Shown: positions 37,021 to 45,199, counted from the stretch's first letter. The stretch is 45,358 nt of DNA from Caldifarciminota bacterium (GCA_026986775.1 JALSNX010000012.1:1-45358), one strand, 5' to 3'. A program made the numbers and translations. The notes: generated from the sequence alone by a model not told the origin.

Positions 37021-38119
37021 ATTCCTTTACCTCTTTTATAATCTGTTCCACATCCTCCAGTGTTGTGGGCTTGCCCCTGCATCTATCAAAAGCTGATTCA
37101 ACGGTTCTGTAAATATCAGTAAACTTTATCCGATGCTGAAGGAATGCCGCCACTGCTATATCGTTGGCAGCATTCATGCAGGCTGGATAGGGCGTACCCC
37201 TTTTAAGTGCCTCATATGCGAGAGGAAGCAGGGGAAAACGAGAAAAATCAGGGGCTTCAAAGTCCAGGTGTCCAATTTTAAGAAAATCAACTTCTCTAAG
37301 GGAAGTGTTCTGGAGCCTTTCAGGGTAAAAAAGTGCGTACTGAATGGGAATTCTCATATCAGGATAAGACATATGTGCCATGAAGGCATTGTCCTTGAGT
37401 TTTACCATGCCGTGTATGATAGACTGTGGATGTATTATAACCTCAATCTTATCCGGAGGAAACCCGAATAAATAATAAGCTTCTATGACCTCAAGCCCTT
37501 TGTTCATTAAAGTGGCAGAATCTATTGTAATTTTGGCCCCCATATTCCATGTAGGATGCCTGAGGGCATCTTCCGGCCTTACCTTCTTAAGTTCTTTTTC
37601 TGGTACATTCCTGAAAGGACCACCTGAAGCAGTCAGTATAATGGAGGAGACCTCATCTTTTCTGTTTTCAAGCAACTGAAACAGAGCGGAGTGTTCTGAA
37701 TCAACGGGTATCAATAAGCCGGTTTTTATCTTATTAACAAATTCACCAAAAGCCACAAGAGTTTCTTTATTGGCAAGCAAAACTCTTTTATTGAGTTTTA
37801 GTGCCTGTAATGTTGGGTAAACGCCAATTGTCCCGAGGGTTGCAATAAGTACAGTGTCCACCTCTGGCAGAGATACCAGTTCTATAAGACCTTCCTCGCC
37901 ATGCAGAATACTGAGATCCTCACTTTTGAAGTTTATATCAGAGGTAATCACAGCATAAGAGGCTCCAAATTCCTGAGATATGGCTTCTATAGCCTGTACA
38001 TTTGTATGAACAGAAAAACCGATCAGGTTTACTCTATCCCTGAACCTGCGTACAACATCAAGGGTCTGTCTACCTATTGAGCCTGTTGCACCTAAGAGTA
38101 CTAAATTAATCTTTTTCAA
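36989..38119 (-). CDS. dxr: 1-deoxy-D-xylulose 5-phosphate reductoisomerase
   Basis: NADPH-dependent second step of the MEP isoprenoid pathway. 376 residues: NADPH motif LLGATGSIGRQTLDVV at the N-terminus, LLANKETLVAFGE, the active site IPVDSEHSALFQLL and TASGGPFR, and GMVKLKDNAFMAHMSYPDMR. Full length. It overlaps the HD-GYP gene downstream by 32 bases and the TlpA-like gene upstream by 14, so the three form one transcript. Confidence 0.96.
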   Translation of the reverse strand: MKKINLVLLGATGSIGRQTLDVVRRFRDRVNLIGFSVHTNVQAIEAISQEFGASYAVITSDINFKSEDLSILHGEEGLIELVSLPEVDTVLIATLGTIGVYPTLQALKLNKRVLLANKETLVAFGEFVNKIKTGLLIPVDSEHSALFQLLENRKDEVSSIILTASGGPFRNVPEKELKKVRPEDALRHPTWNMGAKITIDSATLMNKGLEVIEAYYLFGFPPDKIEVIIHPQSIIHGMVKLKDNAFMAHMSYPDMRIPIQYALFYPERLQNTSLREVDFLKIGHLDFEAPDFSRFPLLPLAYEALKRGTPYPACMNAANDIAVAAFLQHRIKFTDIYRTVESAFDRCRGKPTTLEDVEQIIKEVKEYAKEFIQQIS

Positions 38120-38609
38120 CTTTTCTCGGGTTGGTTTTCCGTGGTTTTCTTTCCTTTAAAAGCCTTTCTATATCGTTTATAAACTTATCCTTTGGGGTAT
38201 AACCAACATATCTCTGGCAGATATTGCCTTCGGGGTCTATTACAAATGTGGTGGGAATTGCCTGTATATTGCCAAATTTTGATACTATCTCCCTTGTCCC
38301 CATTGCTATGGGATAGTTTATGCCCAATTTTTTCATGAACTTTTTTACCTTGTTGGGATTACGCTCCAGCGCTATTCCTATAATTTCAACAAGGGAATCA
38401 GGATATTTCTTCTTTATATCTATGAAACCCGGTATTTCCATTCTGCATGGAGGGCACCACGTTGCCCAGAAATCAAGTATTACAACTTTACCTTTCTGCT
38501 CTTCAAGTGTAATCTCGCCAGCATTAAAGGTATTAACCTTGAGCTTTGGGCTCTGTATTCTTGCATTTTTCGGCATGCATGTTATTAAAGAAAGTATTAT
38601 AGCCCACAT
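38106..38609 (-). CDS. TlpA/ResA-like thioredoxin (exported)
   Basis: 167 residues. A short hydrophobic N-terminus (WAIILSLITCM) is followed by the redoxin fold with LDFWATWCPPCRMEIP (C52-C55) and cis-proline strand AIPTTFVIDPEGN. TlpA/ResA proteins reduce disulfides in the periplasm, for example in cytochrome c maturation. The LITC stretch is a poor lipobox, so signal anchor or plain secretion are possible. ATG 38609 is chosen because AAAGGAGG lies five bases upstream and a promoter fits; a longer frame begins further up. Confidence 0.85.
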   Translation of the reverse strand: MWAIILSLITCMPKNARIQSPKLKVNTFNAGEITLEEQKGKVVILDFWATWCPPCRMEIPGFIDIKKKYPDSLVEIIGIALERNPNKVKKFMKKLGINYPIAMGTREIVSKFGNIQAIPTTFVIDPEGNICQRYVGYTPKDKFINDIERLLKERKPRKTNPRKVEKD

Positions 38610-38637
38610 AAAAGCCTCCTTTGTTTCACATTTTCTA

Positions 38638-38666
38638 ATTTTATGGTAGCATGAAGGGATATTCAA
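38638..38666 (-). promoter_or_regulatory. Promoter of the TlpA-dxr-HD-GYP unit
   Basis: Minus strand TTGAAT (38666-38661), 17-base spacer and TAAAAT (38643-38638). The predicted leader of about 22 bases contains AAAGGAGG. Back to back with the promoter of the HEAT gene. Confidence 0.7.
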
Positions 38667-38673
38667 ATCGTTC

Positions 38674-38702
38674 TTGACAAACCCTCAATATGATATTAAA
38701 AT
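38674..38702 (+). promoter_or_regulatory. Promoter of the HEAT-repeat gene
   Basis: Perfect TTGACA (38674-38679), 17-base spacer and TAAAAT (38697-38702). The start is near 38709, with a 15-base leader containing GGAGAGG before ATG 38724. Confidence 0.75.
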
Positions 38703-38723
38703 ACAGAATAACGGAGAGGTAGA

Positions 38724-40109
38724 ATGAGTGTGTTAACTTTGTTCTTTCTTTTCTACAGTGAGGCATTTAAAGTAAAACTGGATAGCCTACTACTTAAGGG
38801 GGCATATCCAGAGGCATTGAAAATAGTGGAGGATAGTTTCAGAGAAAGTCCCAACAAACTTGAATTTGAAAAACTGAGGATTTATGTCCTTGCATATCAG
38901 GGTGCTGTATTTAAAGCAAGTAATGCCTACCTCAGACTTTACGAGGCAACACAAAGACATGAACCAGAACTGCTTCACTGGATTGCTCTTGGGATTTTCA
39001 ATACCGATAATGAGAAACTTGCCCGTTTTCTCGCGTTTCGTCTTCCCATCATACATGACATTGAGGCTGAGATGCCTCTATGCAGATTCATAAAGAGACT
39101 GGATAATGAAAAACGGCCGTTTTTCATAAAGAATTTAAACAAAATAGCAGATTCCAATGTCTTTGATATGGTTCTGGAATTTGCGGAAGAGGCTACCACG
39201 TATGATGAGGTTTTCACAATATCCCCTCTGCTTTCAAGGCTCTCCATGAGCACCGGGAGAAACGTCATAGACACCCTTGTTAAGTCATCTTCGCCCTATA
39301 CTGTATCCATAGGGCTGTGGGTCGCTGGTGATATGATGAAACCACCTGATGGGCTCTTTGATAGATTTATACAGTCTCCTAATACTCTCGTTTCAATGAT
39401 GGCGAAAATCGGCAGATTAAAGCATGTTCCTGATCCCGATGTATCCGTATTAAAAGAGTATGTTACAAATTCAGAGCCCGGCATAAGAAAGATACTTGCT
39501 TTTCATCTCGGTTTCTTTGGTTCAAAGGCAGAGCCTCTTCTTCTTAATCTCCTTGAAGATAAGGATGATGAGGTAAAACGAGAGGCTGCAAGGTCTTTAT
39601 TTTATATGGGAAATGAACGTGCCCTTACTCCTTTTGTGCAGGCTATTTCATATATGGACCCCAAAAAGAAAATCTGGGGTATAGACAATCTCGCCCTTGT
39701 GGCAGATTCGTCTGCCATATCTTACGTGGTTAAAGCTCTAAACGAATCTCCCTATCCTGCTGTAAGGGTGCATGCAATATGGGCTCTTGCAACTCTGGGG
39801 GGGAGTTCTGCTCGGTCAATTCTCGCCTCATTGCTTGCAAGTAACAACGAAATAGTTAGAAGAGAGGCTGCACTTGCTCTTGGTTTCATGGGAGACACAA
39901 GAAGTATTATACAGATTACAAGACTTGCAAGGTCTCAGGACCCTGTAACGAGAAAAAGAGCCTTATGGATTCTTACGAGGTTGGGAGACAGTAGGGGGTA
40001 TAAATACCTCCTTGATGGACTGTCAGATGAGAGCCTTGATGTCAGGGTCATTTCCGCTCTGGGGCTCTGGAGAATACTTAACAATTCTGACAGGGTAAAA
40101 AAGGAGTGA
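38724..40109 (+). CDS. HEAT-repeat protein, probably exported
   Basis: 461 residues. A short hydrophobic N-terminus (SVLTLFFLFYSEAF), a TPR-like front (GAYPEALKIVEDSFRESPN), then HEAT/PBS-lyase repeats of about 30 residues in the last half: DKDDEVKREAARSLFYMGN, SPYPAVRVHAIWALATLGG, SNNEIVRREAALALGFMGD, SQDPVTRKRALWILTRLGD and DESLDVRVISALGLWRIL. This builds a superhelical scaffold for protein binding; no enzymatic domain is seen. The start is decided by GGAGAGG. It is followed by the M20 gene after four bases, so they share a transcript. Confidence 0.75.
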   Translation: MSVLTLFFLFYSEAFKVKLDSLLLKGAYPEALKIVEDSFRESPNKLEFEKLRIYVLAYQGAVFKASNAYLRLYEATQRHEPELLHWIALGIFNTDNEKLARFLAFRLPIIHDIEAEMPLCRFIKRLDNEKRPFFIKNLNKIADSNVFDMVLEFAEEATTYDEVFTISPLLSRLSMSTGRNVIDTLVKSSSPYTVSIGLWVAGDMMKPPDGLFDRFIQSPNTLVSMMAKIGRLKHVPDPDVSVLKEYVTNSEPGIRKILAFHLGFFGSKAEPLLLNLLEDKDDEVKREAARSLFYMGNERALTPFVQAISYMDPKKKIWGIDNLALVADSSAISYVVKALNESPYPAVRVHAIWALATLGGSSARSILASLLASNNEIVRREAALALGFMGDTRSIIQITRLARSQDPVTRKRALWILTRLGDSRGYKYLLDGLSDESLDVRVISALGLWRILNNSDRVKKE

Positions 40110-40113
40110 ATAT

Positions 40114-41211
40114 ATGAGAGATAACATCAAAAACACGCTTTTTGACCTTATAAGAATTAAGTCTGTTGAAAACAATCCACAGGGGCTTATGGAGGTTGCT
40201 GAATATGTATGGAACAGACTGAAGCATGCTCCTCTTATAAAGAAATGGGAGCGTAACGGGAAGTATTCTGTTTACGCAAGTTTTAACGGTAGTACAACAA
40301 CAAAGATAGTTTTTGTGGGACACCTTGATGTGGTTGATGCTGAACCAGAACAGTTTGAACCAAAAATTGATGGTGACAGGATATATGGGAGAGGTGCACT
40401 TGATATGAAAGGTCCTTGTGCGGTGATGATAGAACTGGCAGAGAAATTGATAAAGAGCGGGAATAAACTTGATGTGGGCTTTTTATTTACAACAGACGAA
40501 GAGGTGGGGAGTGAAAACGGTGTTGCATACGTGCTGAAGGAGAACTTTATTTCGGCCGAATTTGCTGTTATACCCGATGGAGGGGTAAATTTCAACCTTG
40601 TCGTGGCTGGAAAGGGAGTTTTGCATTTTAAAGTTAAGTGCTACGGAAAAGCAACCCATGGCTCCCGTGTATGGGAGGGCGATAATGCCATAGAAAAATG
40701 CATAAAGGTCTTTTATGATTTGAAGAAATCGGGCCTATTTCCAGAAGAACCATGTGGCATAGAGGACCACTGGCATAACACAATAAATCTGGGCAGACTC
40801 ACTGGCGGTGATTCTGTGAATAGAGTTCCAGACCATGCTGAAATGTATATAGATACTCGTTTTATTGCACCTCTGACAGTAAAGGAGTTTACGGAAAAGA
40901 TAAAGTCCTATATTCCCGAAGACGCAGAATTTGAAGTAATATCGTATGGTGAGCCTGTTGAGACTCCACCCGACAATCCATATCTTCTGAAAATGAAGGA
41001 AAGTGTGGAGGAAGTTCTTAAAAGAGAAGTAAAATACGTCAAAGAGCATGGTGCTACAGATGCAAGATTTTTTGCAGAAAAGGGCATTAACTCTGTGATA
41101 CTTTATCCCATTGGAGGTAATATTCACGGAAAAGGGGAGTGGGTATCACTCAGTTCACTTGAAAACCTTTTCCTCATCTTTGAAAAGTTTGTGGAGAAGA
41201 CAGCAGAGTAA
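40114..41211 (+). CDS. M20-family metallopeptidase (ArgE/DapE/carboxypeptidase G2 type)
   Basis: 365 residues. Metal-site motifs are present: FVGHLDVVDAEP (His-Asp), GRGALDMKGPCAVMI (bridging Asp), TTDEEVGSENGV (catalytic Glu then Glu), IPDGGVNF and, near the C-terminus, NIHGKGEWVSL (His). The dimerisation insert begins near KVKCYGKATHGSR. The substrate could be an N-acyl amino acid or a dipeptide; DapE is possible but not shown. The stop joins thyX (TAAATG). Confidence 0.88.
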   Translation: MRDNIKNTLFDLIRIKSVENNPQGLMEVAEYVWNRLKHAPLIKKWERNGKYSVYASFNGSTTTKIVFVGHLDVVDAEPEQFEPKIDGDRIYGRGALDMKGPCAVMIELAEKLIKSGNKLDVGFLFTTDEEVGSENGVAYVLKENFISAEFAVIPDGGVNFNLVVAGKGVLHFKVKCYGKATHGSRVWEGDNAIEKCIKVFYDLKKSGLFPEEPCGIEDHWHNTINLGRLTGGDSVNRVPDHAEMYIDTRFIAPLTVKEFTEKIKSYIPEDAEFEVISYGEPVETPPDNPYLLKMKESVEEVLKREVKYVKEHGATDARFFAEKGINSVILYPIGGNIHGKGEWVSLSSLENLFLIFEKFVEKTAE

Positions 41212-41931
41212 ATGACGGTTTTTCACCCACCACTCAGAGAGTATATAAAAGGTGGAGGTTATGTTGAACTTGAGGAAATGTTAGGGGATGACCTCACTCC
41301 TGCGAGGGTCGCCCGTATTTCATATCTTTCAGAAGGCACAGAAGAGGCAAATAAGAAACTCTTAAAGAAACTCATAGATTTAGAGCATTTTTCTCCTTTT
41401 GAGCAGCAGGTTTTCAGGTTTTTCATAAAAGGTATTCCCATGTACATAGGAGAGCAACTTCTAAGGCACAGAATAGCAAGTCCCTTGAAAAGGTCATTCA
41501 GATACACACATCCTGAGAAGGGGGTTAAAGAAAAAAAGTGGAACGATGTGGACTTCTGGAATGGTCTCGTTCATGTGCCCCCTGAGTTTCTGGGATTGAG
41601 AAAACACCATATTGAAGATGAGAGAGACCTTCTTGATGAAATAATCAGACATTATCAGGCATCATTTGAACTATACAATAAACTCGTTGAAAAAGGTCTG
41701 AGAAAAGAGGCGGCAAGATGCGTATTACCGGCAGGATTGAGGACCACCCTTTACTGGACACAGAATATGCGTTCTATTATGAATTTTATGACATTAAGAC
41801 TCAATAAGCACGCACAGTGGGAGATGAGGGAGCTTGCAAAGGCAATGGCGAGATTACTTTTGAGAGTGGTGCCCATCACTTTTGGATACTTTTTAAAGAA
41901 AAATAACCTTGAAGAACTCCTTGAAGAGTGA
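41212..41931 (+). CDS. thyX: FAD-dependent thymidylate synthase ThyX
   Basis: Makes dTMP from dUMP with FAD and methylene-THF. The 239-residue protein has LEHFSPFEQQVFRFFIKG, the ThyX motif RHRx7S at 85-95 (RHRIASPLKRSFRY) and the C-terminal MRSIMNFMTLRLNKHAQWEM. In standard ThyX the motif reads RHR..S.NE.S.RY; here the NE positions are LK, an unusual change next to the substrate pocket. Starts directly after the M20 stop and overlaps maf by 23 bases. Confidence 0.9.
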   Translation: MTVFHPPLREYIKGGGYVELEEMLGDDLTPARVARISYLSEGTEEANKKLLKKLIDLEHFSPFEQQVFRFFIKGIPMYIGEQLLRHRIASPLKRSFRYTHPEKGVKEKKWNDVDFWNGLVHVPPEFLGLRKHHIEDERDLLDEIIRHYQASFELYNKLVEKGLRKEAARCVLPAGLRTTLYWTQNMRSIMNFMTLRLNKHAQWEMRELAKAMARLLLRVVPITFGYFLKKNNLEELLEE

Positions 41932-42499
41932 TATATTTGTTGCAACCAGATCACCAAGAAGAATAAAAATACTGTCTGATTTTGGTTTCCGTGTTAAATT
42001 CATTGACCCGTGTCCTGAAATTTCACATGCTAAAGACCCCAAAAAAAGAGCCATTGAAAAGGCGAAAAGCAAGATAGAATGTCTTGATATTGGTGGTATT
42101 CTTGTTGGATTTGATACTGTGGTTTCCATTGACAATGAAATTCTGGAAAAACCCCGTACTATAGATGAGGCAAAGGATATGCTCCTTAAACTATCCGGAG
42201 GATGGCACAGTGTAATAACAGGTATGGTTTTTAAAAATAACGGTGCTTACAGCCACTATTCCGTCATAACAAGGGTTAAATTTACGAAAATAAATGAGGA
42301 TGAGATAAACCTTGCCTTCTTAAAGTACAATCCCCTTGATAAAGCAGGAGCATATGCCATTCAGGAATTTTCAGGGATTTTTGTTGAGAGGATAGAAGGG
42401 GATTATTATAACGTTGTTGGACTGCCAGTGGCGAGATTTTATGCAATTCTGAGGTATCGTATGGGACTTAAAATGGAGAATATTCTATGTACTATATGA
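41909..42499 (+). CDS. maf: Maf-family nucleotide pyrophosphatase
   Basis: 196 residues. It hydrolyses non-canonical or excess nucleoside triphosphates. Visible: IFVATRSPRRIKIL (SxRR), VGFDTVVSIDNEILEKPRT (DT/D catalytic site with the EKP motif), SGGWHSVITGM and DKAGAYAIQEFSGIFVERI-type motif. There is no ATG near the family N-terminus; TTG at 41909 or 41921 is used, overlapping thyX. Overlaps the next gene by 13 bases. Confidence 0.9.
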   Translation: MKNSLKSDIFVATRSPRRIKILSDFGFRVKFIDPCPEISHAKDPKKRAIEKAKSKIECLDIGGILVGFDTVVSIDNEILEKPRTIDEAKDMLLKLSGGWHSVITGMVFKNNGAYSHYSVITRVKFTKINEDEINLAFLKYNPLDKAGAYAIQEFSGIFVERIEGDYYNVVGLPVARFYAILRYRMGLKMENILCTI

Positions 42500-42939
42500 T
42501 ATCTGATATAGTGGATAGCTGGGAAAAATTGTTTGGTAGAACGGTTACAGAGGAAAGTATAGTGCAGTATATAAATGGCTTATTTAAATCACCCAGAGTA
42601 AAGAAGGTTGAAACAAGTGGCCAGACAGAAGAGATTTATGAAGATTCAATTCGCCTTACTAAAAAGCAGATAGAATTTATTTTAGAAAGAGCCAATAGAA
42701 TTCAAGATATTTTAAATAAATACGGGGTGCAAGGGATATCCGATTTATTGAAACAGATTGACCGTGTATCCAGTGACGATATAGAAAATGTTTACAACTT
42801 AAGATATGAAGTTCTTGGAATTTTTCTATTTGATGTAAATGTGGTTTATTATGAAGTTTTAGGAAAGGAAACTTTTAATTCTTCATGGCTTCAAGATTAT
42901 GAACAAAACTGCAGTGACTTAAATTGTATGGATTTTTAA
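42487..42939 (+). CDS. Unknown small protein at the start of the accessory region
   Basis: 150 residues, not recognised, no signal peptide or membrane helix. Mainly helical, with a charged middle stretch (YEDSIRLTKKQIEFILERAN, about 51-70) and two cysteines at the end (NCSDLNCMDF). It starts inside maf, so it is either a late part of that operon or the first gene of the accessory segment. Nearby in-frame ATGs at 42487 and 42496 are both possible. The 340 bases after it carry only the promoter repeat. No family can be claimed. Confidence 0.5.
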   Translation: MYYMISDIVDSWEKLFGRTVTEESIVQYINGLFKSPRVKKVETSGQTEEIYEDSIRLTKKQIEFILERANRIQDILNKYGVQGISDLLKQIDRVSSDDIENVYNLRYEVLGIFLFDVNVVYYEVLGKETFNSSWLQDYEQNCSDLNCMDF

Positions 42940-43079
42940 TAAGAGAACTTTGAAAGAATAATAAAAACAACAGAACCTCATATATCACTTATATTTTCCG
43001 TTATTGTAGCCTCTGTCTGTACGGTTAGAATAATTAATCCGCTTTTGATAAGATTATTTTTGAGGAAGTGTGCAAACCG

Positions 43080-43218
43080 CTTAGATTTCTCCATAAGGAA
43101 AGTTTTTTAATGTTTCCTTAATTATACCTGCATGCATTTTTTCTCTTTTTTATAAGGTTAACCACAGCTCCCTTCTTGTGGTTATTTCAGAAATTATCAA
43201 AACTTGACAATCCCCCCC
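43080..43218 (+). repeat. 139-bp promoter repeat, copy A
   Basis: Aligns end to end with 44984-45122, both 139 bases long. The most similar parts are the first 40 bases (CTTAGATTTCTCCATAAG, then GTTTTT/AATGTTTC) and the last 30 (AGAAATTA, CAAAACTTGACAAT, C-tract). Copy A also contains an AAGGAAA/TTTCCTT inverted repeat and a perfect 8-bp hairpin (43159-43166 with 43177-43184). The 42940-43280 gap holds nothing else recognisable apart from this repeat, the promoter and a palindrome. Confidence 0.8.
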
Positions 43219-43230
43219 ATGTATTATAAT
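43204..43230 (+). promoter_or_regulatory. Promoter with C-tract spacer upstream of the lipoprotein-like gene
   Basis: Perfect TTGACA (43204-43209) and perfect TATAAT (43225-43230), but only a 15-base spacer instead of 17, and the spacer holds seven Cs (43212-43218). Adding two Cs by slippage would give ideal spacing. Copy B has five Cs. Phase variation is an inference. Confidence 0.65.
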
Positions 43231-43237
43231 AAAAATG

Positions 43238-43251
43238 TCACCTGCAGGTGA
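43238..43251 (+). promoter_or_regulatory. 14-bp palindrome at the transcription start
   Basis: TCACCTGCAGGTGA is a perfect palindrome placed right at the expected start (near 43237). It could be an operator or, in RNA, a 5' hairpin. It is not in the second repeat copy. Confidence 0.6.
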
Positions 43252-43280
43252 TAAAAATAAAACTTAGAAAGGAGGTAGCC

Positions 43281-44357
43281 ATGAGAGTGTTTAAAATATT
43301 GCTCATAGGTGTGATTGTAACTCTGGTGGTTGTGTTAGGGGATGGATGTAAATATATTAAATTAAACTCTGATGGGAATGACATTCATAATCTTGAGGGA
43401 ATTTCTGAGTTTGTGGAGAAAATAAATAGTGTGATTCCTTATACTTCGTATGATTTGTTGATTGGCAACAGTATATCTTTCCTACATGCAAACAATGTTT
43501 ACGTTAGCAAGCGAAAACTTTTAACCAAATCTCTTAACAGTGTTGAAATTGGAGATATTATAGGTGAAGTAACATCTTATGAAGATTCAACCCATTCTAT
43601 AACACTTGATACTTTTGGGTTGCACTATTATGTGATGGTGTCTGCTGATACTTCTTTTGGTAGTATATTTTTTACTAGCTCGAAGGAAGTTATTCTGATG
43701 ATGAACTGTAAGGTCTTTAAGGACTCTCTTGGGCAGACCGTAGAAGATGCGGCTATAATTTCGGGTGAAAAATTTAGTCAACAGGTACTGGCCCAGATGG
43801 TCAGAATAAACGATAGTATCATAAAGGGGAGATGGTTACTAAGAGATACTATGAAAGGTGTTTATGATACATTAAGTGCAACAATTAATTTAGAAGAGAA
43901 AGAAGTTCCTTCAGTGTATAATAATATGACGCAGTTTTTCATTGATAATAGATTTGTTTTTGTGGATTCATCATTTAAATTTCCAGTAGAAGTTATTGAT
44001 GAATTTTTGAAGGAAGTGTATGGAGATGAAAAGGCTACAGGAACAGGAAGTGCTATTTTGAGAGCTGCTTTAAGTGGTGCTGTGATATACGTTCTAATAA
44101 CAGAGTTTCATATTAATGTTCCCACGAATCTCTTTACAGCTGCTGGTTTGAGTGCTTTAAATGAGTTGTTGTTTCAGATGATGGAAAGTTTACTTTCTAA
44201 TCCTCCACCGGCAAGTTCTACTCCAGATTGGGACATGTACTGGCGTATGGTAGCAGAGTATCTGAGAGACCTCGGTTTTACATCGCCTCCGCCTCCACCA
44301 TTTTGTCCGGAGCCTTCTGATAATACATACTGGTGGTGGTATGGACAGCATGGATAA
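43281..44357 (+). CDS. Unknown lipoprotein-like or membrane-anchored protein
   Basis: 358 residues, not recognised. Start at ATG 43281 is decided by AAAGGAGG upstream. N-terminal helix ILLIGVIVTLVVVLGDGC with C23; GDGC is an imperfect lipobox, so lipid anchoring is uncertain. A beta-rich part (about 90-145) and a helical part follow; 257-278 and 286-305 form a hydrophobic, Gly/Ala-rich pair (SAILRAALSGAVIYVLITEF, FTAAGLSALNELLFQM) that could span or pierce a membrane. The tail is Pro- and Trp-rich (SPPPPPFCPEPS, then YWWWYGQHG). It is paired with a five-helix membrane gene 29 bases downstream. Confidence 0.6.
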   Translation: MRVFKILLIGVIVTLVVVLGDGCKYIKLNSDGNDIHNLEGISEFVEKINSVIPYTSYDLLIGNSISFLHANNVYVSKRKLLTKSLNSVEIGDIIGEVTSYEDSTHSITLDTFGLHYYVMVSADTSFGSIFFTSSKEVILMMNCKVFKDSLGQTVEDAAIISGEKFSQQVLAQMVRINDSIIKGRWLLRDTMKGVYDTLSATINLEEKEVPSVYNNMTQFFIDNRFVFVDSSFKFPVEVIDEFLKEVYGDEKATGTGSAILRAALSGAVIYVLITEFHINVPTNLFTAAGLSALNELLFQMMESLLSNPPPASSTPDWDMYWRMVAEYLRDLGFTSPPPPPFCPEPSDNTYWWWYGQHG

Positions 44358-44386
44358 TTTAAAATTTATAAAAGGGAGTAAATAAC

Positions 44387-44908
44387 ATGGCTGGCGAAAG
44401 GTTAAATAAAGCGTATAAAACCCTTTCAATAGTTTTTGCCATTGTGTTGACAGGCCTTACTGCATGGTGGATATTAAGTGGGGAAACGGGCTTTCTTGCC
44501 GATTTTTCCCTAATATGGTGGGTGGTTCTGTTTTTTATGGAAATTGAACATATCATGGAATGGGCTTTGGGTGGTAAACTTGTTAAGAGTGATAGATACA
44601 TCAATATAACGCTTCTTCTAATTTTTATATTCCTGTTATCCACACCATATTTGAAGAAGTTTTTCTTGTGGCGAGTTTATGTGCCAACAGGAAGTATGAA
44701 TGTGTGTTTAATTCTCTTGCTGTTTCTTCTTGTTGTGGTGGTTTATGGGACACTGTGGATTTCGGTTGCACACCTCCGCATAACCTATCTCAAGCGTTCG
44801 GGAAGAGAGATTACATTTTCGGAAAGACTAAAAATTGTCGCTGTGGTTTTAAGTGAATTTGTATTTGTTCTGGTGATGTTAAAGATGATGCAGTTTGCAT
44901 CGTGGTGA
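44387..44908 (+). CDS. Unknown five-helix membrane protein
   Basis: 173 residues with five hydrophobic segments at about 12-31, 41-61, 72-88, 106-128 and 149-169, joined by short basic loops. No known family signature. ATG 44387 is preceded by AAAGGGAG. It follows the lipoprotein-like gene closely and probably shares its promoter. Size and topology are similar to those of small immunity proteins for membrane-active toxins, but this is only a guess from architecture; a partner or transporter role is equally possible. Confidence 0.6.
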   Translation: MAGERLNKAYKTLSIVFAIVLTGLTAWWILSGETGFLADFSLIWWVVLFFMEIEHIMEWALGGKLVKSDRYINITLLLIFIFLLSTPYLKKFFLWRVYVPTGSMNVCLILLLFLLVVVVYGTLWISVAHLRITYLKRSGREITFSERLKIVAVVLSEFVFVLVMLKMMQFASW

Positions 44909-44983
44909 TTGTTTAACTTTATTCAGTTCTAAAATGAGAGTTGTATTGGAAAATATAGTAAAACATCTACTCTTAATTAATCC

Positions 44984-45122
44984 CTTAGATTTCTCCATAA
45001 GAGAAGTTTTTAATGTTTCTTTACTGCACCTAAATAATCGCTACCTGCTTTTCCGCGTTCGCATAAACACAGATTTCTTCTGTTTAATTATTTTAGAAAT
45101 TAACAAAACTTGACAATCCCCC
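44984..45122 (+). repeat. 139-bp promoter repeat, copy B
   Basis: Second copy of the 43080-43218 repeat with equal length. TTGACA (45110-45115) and a five-C tract (45118-45122) are kept, but the sequence after the C-tract is unrelated (CACGGGCGCCGTG hairpin) and no -10 box follows at a usable distance. A 5-bp ACAGA/TCTGT hairpin (45069-45083) takes the place of the copy A hairpin. No gene follows before the transposase fragment, so the copy looks decapitated. 44909-45253 holds nothing else apart from the inverted repeat. Confidence 0.75.
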
Positions 45123-45173
45123 ACGGGCGCCGTGTGGAAAGAGGGTATTTAAATAAAACGAAAGATACTAAAA

Positions 45174-45196
45174 TGGGAGTGCAAATTGCACTCCCA
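45174..45196. repeat. 23-base inverted repeat, possible terminator
   Basis: TGGGAGTGCAA and TTGCACTCCCA flank one central A; 11-bp perfect arms. On the minus strand it is followed by ATTTTAG, so it may terminate transcription coming from the transposase fragment at 45254-45358. It could also be part of the insertion-element end. Confidence 0.6.
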
Positions 45197-45199
45197 CCT

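Noticed and set aside
42940-43247. Hidden small genes or tRNA in the gap after the unknown gene
   Set aside because: No cloverleaf, ribosome site or sizeable frame is visible; the gap is explained by the repeat and promoter.
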